Assembly (NCBI RefSeq): GCF_900021175.1
Contig: NZ_FCOP01000011.1
Coordinates: 434,001-498,000, forward strand
Origin: Pseudenterobacter timonensis
Lineage (GTDB): Bacteria > Pseudomonadota > Gammaproteobacteria > Enterobacterales > Enterobacteriaceae
DNA length: 64,000 nt
Direction: 5' to 3'
A program made the position numbers and the translations under genes. Shown piece after piece: positions 28,259-36,212 of the stretch (position 1 is its first letter; every line of letters starts with the position of its first letter). The notes below the pieces were generated by a model. It ran no database searches and had not been told where the DNA came from. It saw only the letters and a program-made list of their open reading frames with translations.

Positions 28259-29917
28259 ATGGTCCACTTACCTTTTCGTTATCCGCGTTTGCTGCTTGCA
28301 GGTCTGCTTGTTAGCGCGCTCTCACCTGCCAGCGCCAAATTTGACGCCGCGGAGGTCTACACAGAATCACCTGGCGTCGCCGCCCATTTTCCGGTGCCGA
28401 AAGAAGTCAGTTTCACCACGCCCGCCTTCGCGAAGGGAAAGAAAGATTTCACCTCCCAGCGGGAGATGGAAAACTTTATTCGTGAAATGGCCGCCTCGTC
28501 GCCCACGCTTAAGGTGCGCGTGGTGGCGCAGTCGCAGGAAGGGCGCGCCATCCCGCTGCTGATCTTTACCCGCGAAGGGTATGATTCCCCGCAATGGCTC
28601 GCGAAAAACGGCAAACCGACGGTACTCATCGTAGCCCAGCAGCATGGTAACGAACCTGCGGGGGGAGAGGCGGCGCTAATGTTTGCCAAAAGCCTTGCAG
28701 ACGGGAAAGAGGGCGATGTGCTGTCGCGGGTGAACGTGCTGATTATCCCGCGCGCTAACCCGGACGGCGCGGAGCACTTTACCCGCGATTTAGCCAACGG
28801 CGTTAACCTTAACCGCGATCATCTGCTGCTGGCCTCGCCGGAAGGTCGTGCCATTGCGCAGGTACTGAACAGTTACCTCCCAGATGTCACCCTGGATGCC
28901 CATGAGTTTAGCGTCGCCGGACGCTGGGTAAAGAAATTTGACGCCGTGCAGGGCTATGATGGGCTGGTGCAACATGCCACCACCCTCAATCTCTCCCGAC
29001 CGCTCTACCAGGCGATGGCCGGCGCGTGGAACACGGCGCTGTCGCAGGCGTTTAAAGCGCATGGCCTGCGTGACTCGGTCTACTACACCACCGATCAGAT
29101 CCATCTGGAGGACAAAACGTTATCCATGGGCGGCACCGGGCCGGATGCGCTCCGCAACATGGCCGGGCTTCGCAACAGCATCGCCTTTTTGCTTGAAACG
29201 CGTGGCGTCGGTATCGGCAAAGCGCATTTTGAACGACGCGTCTGGACGCAGTTTGTCGCCATGCAGGCGATGGTGAAGCAAGCGGCATTAGATTCGCAGG
29301 CGCTAATGACCCTGACCCGAGACGTTCGCAGCGAGGTGGCTGCCTCCGCCGGGAAAGGGGAGCTGATGGTGAAAGGGAAGGCGACCCGGGGCAAGCACGA
29401 AGTGACTTTGCTTAACGCCCGGACGGGCGCCCCGATGACCTTCGAGGCTGACTGGCGCTCCTCGTTGCAGATCGCGGCCGAAATCGTCCGCTCCCGGCCG
29501 TGGGGCTACCTGCTGGCGCCGGAGCAGCAAGCCGCCGTCGATAAGCTGCGCGAGCTGGGCGTGGAGGTCTATCGTCTTAAACAGTCGCGCGCGATCCCGG
29601 TGGAGCGTTATATGGTAGCTTCCCTTGAGCAGGGAGAAAAATTTGACGTCACCGGCAAGGTGGGGGCGACCGGAAACAAAATGACGAAAGTGACGACGAC
29701 ACTGGTCAAAACGGAGCTCACCGGGACGGCGGGCTACTGGTACGTGCCGCTTAGCCAGCCGCTGGCGAACCTGATTGTCGCGGCGCTTGAGCCGGAGACG
29801 CAGAGCAGCTTTGTGGCCAACGGCGTCATTACGCTGCCTGCCGCCAGCGAGAAGGCTGCCAGCCTGCCACTCTGGCGGGTAACGGAGAATATTTCCACTC
29901 TGCCCGATCTTTTCTGA
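28259..29917 (+). CDS. Secreted M14-family zinc carboxypeptidase
   Basis: The 552-residue protein starts at the ATG at 28259, which has TGGAG five bases upstream; a GTG at 28253 is in frame. Residues 1-26 look like a signal peptide ending SPASA, so export to the periplasm or beyond is likely. The M14 catalytic set is visible: HGNE (zinc His129 and Glu132), NPDGAEHF, the NLNRD motif near 183-187, zinc His in LDAHEF near 215, and the catalytic Glu in LLETRG near 313. The C-terminal 230 residues are not recognised. Such enzymes trim peptides or cell-wall peptide stems; which applies here is unknown. It stands alone between citG and dapB. Confidence 0.85.
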   Translation: MVHLPFRYPRLLLAGLLVSALSPASAKFDAAEVYTESPGVAAHFPVPKEVSFTTPAFAKGKKDFTSQREMENFIREMAASSPTLKVRVVAQSQEGRAIPLLIFTREGYDSPQWLAKNGKPTVLIVAQQHGNEPAGGEAALMFAKSLADGKEGDVLSRVNVLIIPRANPDGAEHFTRDLANGVNLNRDHLLLASPEGRAIAQVLNSYLPDVTLDAHEFSVAGRWVKKFDAVQGYDGLVQHATTLNLSRPLYQAMAGAWNTALSQAFKAHGLRDSVYYTTDQIHLEDKTLSMGGTGPDALRNMAGLRNSIAFLLETRGVGIGKAHFERRVWTQFVAMQAMVKQAALDSQALMTLTRDVRSEVAASAGKGELMVKGKATRGKHEVTLLNARTGAPMTFEADWRSSLQIAAEIVRSRPWGYLLAPEQQAAVDKLRELGVEVYRLKQSRAIPVERYMVASLEQGEKFDVTGKVGATGNKMTKVTTTLVKTELTGTAGYWYVPLSQPLANLIVAALEPETQSSFVANGVITLPAASEKAASLPLWRVTENISTLPDLF

Positions 29918-29930
29918 TACGTTCCTCTGA

Positions 29931-29951
29931 ACCTGCGGCGATGCCGCAGGT
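29931..29951 (+). terminator. Hairpin after the M14 peptidase gene
   Basis: ACCTGCGGC and GCCGCAGGT form a perfect 9-bp stem with a GAT loop 14 bases after the stop. The downstream sequence TGATCATATAGCTTTT is only moderately U-rich. Confidence 0.6.
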
Positions 29952-30071
29952 TGATCATATAGCTTTTACTGATATTCCCGCCTGTTTATCATTAAATTCT
30001 AATTATTGGCGTTTTCAGATGGCAGCCCCGGCAAAGGCTGGTTACTCTGAAAACGATTTACCTCATTTTAA

Positions 30072-30908
<837 letters not shown>

Positions 30909-30960
30909 AAGTTGTTACCTTCGTGATGTGGTTATTGCAGTCATAATGTATTGATTGCAC

Positions 30961-30990
30961 AGGGCAATATTTTATTGCCCTTTTATTTTT
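30961..30990 (+). terminator. Rho-independent terminator of dapB
   Basis: AGGGCAATA and TATTGCCCT form a 9-bp stem with a TTT loop, followed by TTTATTTTT. Confidence 0.92.
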
Positions 30991-31226
30991 CCTGTCTTGT
31001 GTGGTTTTATTCCTATAACCCATAAAAAAATAACTTTTATGGCTAAAATGCGTCGGAAAAATGTAAATTTTGACCAAATGGTCAACTTTTTTAGCCGGTA
31101 AAGCTATTTTTCTTTTTTACTTCGTGGCGCAAGCGTTTTCTGACCCTGTTTTTCCGATCTTTTTGATGGTTAAGCATCAAAATAGTCTTGGGTATGGTAA
31201 AAGAATAAGAAAAATAGCGCTTTTAA
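30991..31226. other. AT-rich upstream part of the dapB-carA intergenic region
   Basis: This carries no gene. In E. coli the matching region carries the PepA, IHF, PurR and RutR sites that modulate carAB P1. Here only a PurR-like box (31127-31142) is recognisable. The A/T-rich blocks around 31020-31120 could hold IHF or PepA contacts, but I cannot assign them. Confidence 0.5.
31127..31142. promoter_or_regulatory. PurR-like operator upstream of carAB
   Basis: GGCGCAAGCGTTTTCT(G) matches the PurR consensus ACGCAAACGTTTGCGT at 11 of 16 positions, including the central CG and both CGCAA/TTT half-cores. It lies about 135 bases upstream of the P1 start, as in E. coli. Confidence 0.65.
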
Positions 31227-31227
31227 G

Positions 31228-31263
31228 TTGACTTTTGACTGACCAGTCTCCAGAATGCCGCCG
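31228..31263 (+). promoter_or_regulatory. carAB promoter P1 (pyrimidine-controlled)
   Basis: TTGACT (31228-31233), 17 bases, then CAGAAT (31251-31256). The expected start region reads CCGTTTGCC, as in E. coli carAB P1, where UTP-sensitive reiterative transcription at the T-run limits initiation. Confidence 0.72.
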
Positions 31264-31294
31264 TTTGCCAAAAATCCGCGGGCAAAAATTTGCA

Positions 31295-31350
31295 TTGATC
31301 TGGCACATGCTTGTGAATTAATATGCAAATAAAGTGAGTGAATATTCTCT
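31295..31350 (+). promoter_or_regulatory. carAB promoter P2 with two ARG boxes
   Basis: TTGATC (31295-31300) and TAATAT (31319-31324) form P2. Two 18-bp ArgR boxes overlap it: TGTGAATTAATATGCAAA at 31312-31329 and AGTGAGTGAATATTCTCT at 31333-31350, spaced by 3 bases as in other arginine-regulated promoters. Arginine repression of carAB is therefore expected. Confidence 0.85.
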
Positions 31351-31360
31351 GGAGGGTGTT

Positions 31361-32509
31361 TTGATTAAGTCAGCGCTATTGGTTCTGGAAGACGGAACCC
31401 AGTTTATCGGTCGGGCCATAGGGGCATCAGGTTCGGCGGTTGGGGAAGTCGTTTTCAATACTTCAATGACCGGTTATCAAGAAATCCTCACTGATCCTTC
31501 CTATTCCCGCCAAATCGTTACTCTTACTTATCCCCATATCGGCAATGTCGGCACCAATGCTGCTGACGAAGAATCTTCCCAGGTCCACGCGCAAGGTCTT
31601 GTCATTCGCGACCTGCCGCTGATTGCCAGCAACTACCGCAGCACGGAAGATCTCTCCTCTTACCTGAAGCGCCATAACATCGTGGCGATTGCCGATATCG
31701 ACACCCGCAAGCTGACGCGTCTGCTGCGTGAAAAGGGTGCGCAGAACGGCTGCATCATTGCGGGCGATAACCTTGATCCACAGCTGGCGCTGGAAAAAGC
31801 CAAAGCCTTTGCTGGCCTGAACGGTATGGACCTGGCGAAAGAGGTCACGACCTCAGAAACCTACACCTGGACACAGGGAAGCTGGACGCTGGCGGGCGAA
31901 CTGCCGGAAGCCAAAAAAGAGGACGACCTGCCGTTTCACGTGGTGGCTTACGACTACGGCGCCAAGCGTAACATCCTGCGTATGCTGGTGGATCGCGGTT
32001 GCCGCCTGACGGTGGTTCCGGCGAAAACGCCTGCGGACGAAGTGCTGAAGATGAACCCGGACGGCATCTTCCTCTCAAACGGCCCCGGCGACCCGGCACC
32101 GTGTGACTACGCCATCAAGGCGATTCAACAATTTCTGCAAACCGACATCCCGGTATTCGGCATCTGCCTCGGCCATCAGCTGCTGGCGCTGGCAAGCGGA
32201 GCGAAAACCGTCAAGATGAAGTTTGGCCATCACGGCGGCAACCATCCGGTGAAAGATATCGATAACAATACCGTGATGATCACCGCCCAGAACCACGGCT
32301 TTGCGGTGGATGAGGCGACTCTTCCGGCGAACCTGCGCGTCACGCATAAATCGCTGTTTGACGGCACGCTGCAGGGCATTCATCGCACCGATAAACCGGC
32401 CTTCAGCTTCCAGGGGCACCCTGAAGCGAGCCCGGGTCCGCACGATGCCGCACCCCTGTTCGACCATTTCATCGAGCTTATCGAGCAGTACCGTAAAACC
32501 GCTAAGTAA
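31361..32509 (+). CDS. carA: Carbamoyl-phosphate synthase small subunit (glutaminase)
   Basis: CarA hydrolyses glutamine and channels ammonia to CarB for carbamoyl phosphate, the precursor of arginine and pyrimidines. The start is the TTG at 31361 (reads as [15 protein letters not shown]), with GGAGGG six bases upstream. This gives 382 residues, equal to E. coli CarA, which also uses UUG. The upstream GTG at 31334 is inside the ARG box and is rejected. The class I glutamine amidotransferase nucleophile is in [12 protein letters not shown] near residue 269, and the His/Glu pair is in [11 protein letters not shown] near 353. Confidence 0.98.
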   Translation: MIKSALLVLEDGTQFIGRAIGASGSAVGEVVFNTSMTGYQEILTDPSYSRQIVTLTYPHIGNVGTNAADEESSQVHAQGLVIRDLPLIASNYRSTEDLSSYLKRHNIVAIADIDTRKLTRLLREKGAQNGCIIAGDNLDPQLALEKAKAFAGLNGMDLAKEVTTSETYTWTQGSWTLAGELPEAKKEDDLPFHVVAYDYGAKRNILRMLVDRGCRLTVVPAKTPADEVLKMNPDGIFLSNGPGDPAPCDYAIKAIQQFLQTDIPVFGICLGHQLLALASGAKTVKMKFGHHGGNHPVKDIDNNTVMITAQNHGFAVDEATLPANLRVTHKSLFDGTLQGIHRTDKPAFSFQGHPEASPGPHDAAPLFDHFIELIEQYRKTAK

Positions 32510-32526
32510 TCAGGAGTATTAAGAGA

Positions 32527-35500
32527 ATGCCAAAACGTACAGATATAAAAAGTATCCTGATTCTGGGCGCGGGCCCGATTGTTATCGGCCAGGCGTGTGA
32601 GTTTGACTACTCCGGCGCGCAGGCGTGTAAGGCGCTGCGTGAAGAGGGCTATCGCGTAATCCTCGTCAACTCCAACCCGGCAACGATTATGACCGACCCG
32701 GAGATGGCCGACGCGACCTACATCGAGCCGATTCAGTGGGAAGTGGTACGCAAAATCATCGAAAAAGAGCGTCCGGACGCGGTACTGCCGACCATGGGCG
32801 GCCAGACCGCGCTGAACTGTGCGCTGGAGCTGGAGCGCCAGGGAGTGCTGGAAGAGTTCGGCGTGACGATGATTGGCGCCACCGCCGACGCGATTGATAA
32901 AGCGGAAGATCGCCGCCGTTTCGACGTGGCGATGAAGAAAATCGGCCTCGACACCGCGCGTTCCGGTATCGCGCATACCATGGAGGAGGCGCTGGCGGTG
33001 GCCGCTGATGTCGGCTTCCCGTGCATTATCCGCCCCTCCTTCACCATGGGCGGCACCGGCGGCGGCATCGCTTACAACCGCGAAGAGTTTGAAGAGATCT
33101 GCGAGCGTGGGCTGGACCTGTCGCCGACCAACGAGCTGCTGATTGACGAATCCCTGATTGGCTGGAAAGAGTATGAGATGGAGGTGGTGCGCGATAAGAA
33201 CGACAACTGCATCATCGTCTGCTCTATCGAAAACTTTGACGCGATGGGGATCCACACCGGCGACTCCATCACCGTGGCCCCTGCCCAGACGCTGACCGAT
33301 AAAGAGTACCAGATCATGCGTAACGCCTCGATGGCGGTGCTGCGTGAAATCGGCGTGGAAACCGGCGGTTCCAACGTGCAGTTTGCGGTGAACCCAAAAA
33401 ACGGTCGCCTGATTGTTATCGAAATGAACCCGCGCGTCTCCCGCTCCTCGGCGCTGGCCTCGAAAGCGACCGGCTTCCCGATTGCCAAAGTGGCGGCAAA
33501 ACTGGCGGTGGGTTATACCCTCGACGAGCTCATGAACGACATTACCGGCGGGCGTACTCCGGCATCGTTTGAACCCTCTATCGATTACGTGGTCACGAAA
33601 ATTCCGCGCTTTAACTTCGAGAAATTTGCTGGCGCCAACGACCGTCTTACCACCCAGATGAAATCCGTTGGGGAAGTGATGGCGATTGGCCGCACCCAGC
33701 AGGAGTCGATGCAGAAAGCGCTGCGCGGCCTGGAAGTGGGCGCCACCGGCTTTGATCCGAAAGTCAGCCTCGACGACCCGGAAGCGCTGACCAAAATTCG
33801 CCGCGAGCTAAAAGACGCGGGCGCCGAGCGAATCTGGTATATCGCCGACGCTTTCCGCGCGGGCCTCTCCGTTGACGGCGTCTTCAATCTGACCAATATC
33901 GACCGCTGGTTCCTGGTGCAGATTGAAGAGCTGGTGCGTCTGGAAGAGAAAGTGGCGGAGCTGGGCATTAACGGCCTCGACGCGGACTTCCTGCGCCTGC
34001 TGAAACGTAAAGGTTTTGCCGACGCGCGTCTGGCGAAGCTTGCCGGCGTGCGCGAAGCGGAGATCCGCAAGCTGCGCGACCAGTATGACCTGCACCCGGT
34101 TTACAAGCGTGTGGATACCTGCGCGGCGGAATTTGCCACCGACACCGCCTATATGTACTCCACCTATGAAGATGAGTGCGAAGCGAATCCTTCCGATCGC
34201 GACAAGATTATGGTGCTCGGCGGCGGTCCTAACCGTATCGGCCAGGGCATTGAGTTTGACTACTGCTGCGTACACGCCTCGCTGGCGCTGCGTGAAGATG
34301 GTTACGAGACCATTATGGTCAACTGTAACCCGGAAACGGTCTCCACCGACTACGACACCTCCGACCGCCTCTACTTCGAGCCGGTTACGCTGGAAGATGT
34401 CCTGGAGATCGTGCGCATCGAGAAGCCAAAAGGGGTTATCGTGCAGTACGGCGGCCAGACGCCGCTGAAGCTTGCCCGCGCGCTGGAAGCGGCAGGCGTG
34501 CCGGTTATCGGCACCAGCCCGGATGCGATTGACCGCGCCGAAGACCGCGAACGTTTCCAGCAGGCGGTTGACCGTCTCAAGCTGAAACAGCCGGCGAACG
34601 CCACCGTGACCGCGATTGAAATGGCCGTTGAGAAGGCGAAAGAGATTGGCTATCCGCTGGTAGTGCGCCCGTCCTACGTGCTGGGCGGCCGTGCGATGGA
34701 AATCGTCTACGACGAAGCCGACCTGCGTCGCTACTTCCAGACGGCGGTGAGCGTCTCCAACGATGCGCCGGTGCTGCTCGACCGCTTCCTCGATGACGCG
34801 GTGGAAGTGGATGTGGATGCCATCTGCGACGGCGAAACGGTGCTGATTGGCGGCATCATGGAGCATATCGAGCAGGCGGGCGTGCACTCCGGCGACTCCG
34901 CCTGTTCTCTGCCCGCCTACACCCTGAGCCAGGAGATTCAGGATGTGATGCGCCAGCAGGTGCAGAAGTTGGCCTTTGAGCTGCAGGTGCGCGGCCTGAT
35001 GAACGTCCAGTTCGCGGTGAAAGATAACGAAGTTTATCTGATTGAGGTCAACCCGCGTGCGGCGCGTACCGTGCCGTTCGTCTCCAAAGCCACCGGCGTA
35101 CCGCTGGCGAAAGTGGCGGCGCGCGTGATGGCTGGCAAAACGCTGAATGAGCAGGGCATCACCAGAGAGGTGATCCCGCCGTACTACTCGGTGAAAGAGG
35201 TCGTGCTGCCGTTCAACAAGTTCCCGGGCGTTGACCCGCTGTTAGGGCCAGAAATGCGCTCCACCGGGGAAGTGATGGGCGTGGGCCGCACCTTCGCCGA
35301 AGCGTTCGCCAAGGCGCAACTGGGCAGTAACTGCACCATGAAAAATTCTGGTCGCGCGCTGCTTTCGGTACGCGAAGGGGATAAAGAGCGTGTGGTGGAT
35401 CTGGCAGCGAAGCTGCTCAAGCAGGGATTTGAGCTGGACGCGACCCACGGCACGGCGATTGTGCTGGGCGAGGCGGGCATCAACCCTCGCCTGGTGAACA

Positions 35501-35748
35501 AGGTGCATGAAGGGCGTCCGCATATTCAGGACCGCATCAAGAATGGCGAATACACCTACATCATCAACACCACCGCGGGCCGCCAGGCGATAGAGGACTC
35601 CAAGCTGATTCGCCGCAGCGCGCTGCAATACAAGGTGCATTACGACACCACCCTGAACGGCGGCTTTGCCACCGCGATGGCGCTGAATGCCGATGCTACC
35701 GAGAAGGTGATTTCAGTGCAGGAGATGCACGCGCAAATTAGCAAGTAA
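32527..35748 (+). CDS. carB: Carbamoyl-phosphate synthase large subunit
   Basis: CarB makes carbamoyl phosphate from bicarbonate, ammonia and two ATP. The 1073-residue protein has two homologous ATP-grasp halves. In the first are [35 protein letters not shown] and [19 protein letters not shown]. In the second are [35 protein letters not shown] and [19 protein letters not shown]. An allosteric MGS-like C-terminal domain (about 936-1073) ends the protein. It starts 17 bases after carA in the same operon. Confidence 0.99.
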   Translation: MPKRTDIKSILILGAGPIVIGQACEFDYSGAQACKALREEGYRVILVNSNPATIMTDPEMADATYIEPIQWEVVRKIIEKERPDAVLPTMGGQTALNCALELERQGVLEEFGVTMIGATADAIDKAEDRRRFDVAMKKIGLDTARSGIAHTMEEALAVAADVGFPCIIRPSFTMGGTGGGIAYNREEFEEICERGLDLSPTNELLIDESLIGWKEYEMEVVRDKNDNCIIVCSIENFDAMGIHTGDSITVAPAQTLTDKEYQIMRNASMAVLREIGVETGGSNVQFAVNPKNGRLIVIEMNPRVSRSSALASKATGFPIAKVAAKLAVGYTLDELMNDITGGRTPASFEPSIDYVVTKIPRFNFEKFAGANDRLTTQMKSVGEVMAIGRTQQESMQKALRGLEVGATGFDPKVSLDDPEALTKIRRELKDAGAERIWYIADAFRAGLSVDGVFNLTNIDRWFLVQIEELVRLEEKVAELGINGLDADFLRLLKRKGFADARLAKLAGVREAEIRKLRDQYDLHPVYKRVDTCAAEFATDTAYMYSTYEDECEANPSDRDKIMVLGGGPNRIGQGIEFDYCCVHASLALREDGYETIMVNCNPETVSTDYDTSDRLYFEPVTLEDVLEIVRIEKPKGVIVQYGGQTPLKLARALEAAGVPVIGTSPDAIDRAEDRERFQQAVDRLKLKQPANATVTAIEMAVEKAKEIGYPLVVRPSYVLGGRAMEIVYDEADLRRYFQTAVSVSNDAPVLLDRFLDDAVEVDVDAICDGETVLIGGIMEHIEQAGVHSGDSACSLPAYTLSQEIQDVMRQQVQKLAFELQVRGLMNVQFAVKDNEVYLIEVNPRAARTVPFVSKATGVPLAKVAARVMAGKTLNEQGITREVIPPYYSVKEVVLPFNKFPGVDPLLGPEMRSTGEVMGVGRTFAEAFAKAQLGSNCTMKNSGRALLSVREGDKERVVDLAAKLLKQGFELDATHGTAIVLGEAGINPRLVNKVHEGRPHIQDRIKNGEYTYIINTTAGRQAIEDSKLIRRSALQYKVHYDTTLNGGFATAMALNADATEKVISVQEMHAQISK

Positions 35749-35757
35749 TCTGCACAG

Positions 35758-35814
35758 GCCCGGCAAGCGTTAGCGCAGCCGGGCAAATGGCGGGTGGCGC
35801 TTCGCTTACCCGCC
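35758..35814. repeat. REP-like double palindrome after carB
   Basis: Two adjacent hairpins: GCCCGGC/GCCGGGC (35758-35784) and GGCGGGT/ACCCGCC (35789-35814), sharing the GGCGCTTCGCTTACC motif of the other REP elements here. They start 10 bases after the carB stop. Confidence 0.75.
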
Positions 35815-35929
35815 CTGCGGTTTCCTTTACCCATCTTCAGAACCTTCTGCTTTTCCACTCTCCATCAGTTGCTTAGCCTAAAATGATTAAGTCAATAACG
35901 AAATTCAACTGAGAGCAGGGGAAAACACC

Positions 35930-36163
35930 ATGCAAAATAAACTACTGATTGCTTCCATTCTGGCTACGACTGCAATGTTTACCCTGGCGGGCTGCTCGTC
36001 TAATCAGGCGGTGAAAACCACCGACGGTAAAACCATTATTACCGACGGCAAACCGCAGGTGGACGACGATACTGGCCTGGTCTCCTATGAAAATGCGGAA
36101 ACCGGTCAAACGGAGCAGATTAACCGCGATCAGGTTAAATCTATGGGTGAGCTGGATAACTAA
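35930..36163 (+). CDS. YgdI/YgdR-family (DUF903) small lipoprotein
   Basis: This is a 77-residue predicted lipoprotein. A signal peptide (MQNKLLIASILATTAMFTLAGC) ends at the lipobox LAGC with the lipidated cysteine at residue 22. The next residues are Ser-Ser, favouring the outer membrane. The mature part contains the DUF903 core KTTDGKTIITDGKPQVDDDTG followed by an SH3-like small beta domain, as in E. coli YgdI and YgdR. The function of the family is unknown. It has a ribosome site (GAGAGCAGGGGAA) and its own terminator. This location is not that of E. coli ygdI or ygdR. Confidence 0.88.
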   Translation: MQNKLLIASILATTAMFTLAGCSSNQAVKTTDGKTIITDGKPQVDDDTGLVSYENAETGQTEQINRDQVKSMGELDN

Positions 36164-36164
36164 A

Positions 36165-36194
36165 AAAATGCAGTGGCTCAGGCCACTGCATTTT
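36165..36194. terminator. Bidirectional terminator between the lipoprotein and autotransporter genes
   Basis: AAAATGCAGTGGC and GCCACTGCATTTT form a 13-bp perfect stem with a TCAG loop. It has A-rich and T-rich flanks on both sides and separates two convergent genes. Confidence 0.92.
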
Positions 36195-36212
36195 GCGTGA
36201 TGCGCAAAAGGG

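Noticed and set aside
31334..31360. Upstream GTG start for carA
   Set aside because: It lies inside the second ARG box and has no ribosome site. The TTG at 31361 has GGAGGG and matches the known CarA N-terminus.
33808..34887. 359-codon open frame antisense to carB
   Set aside because: It has the composition of a shadow frame. carB is intact and highly conserved on the other strand.
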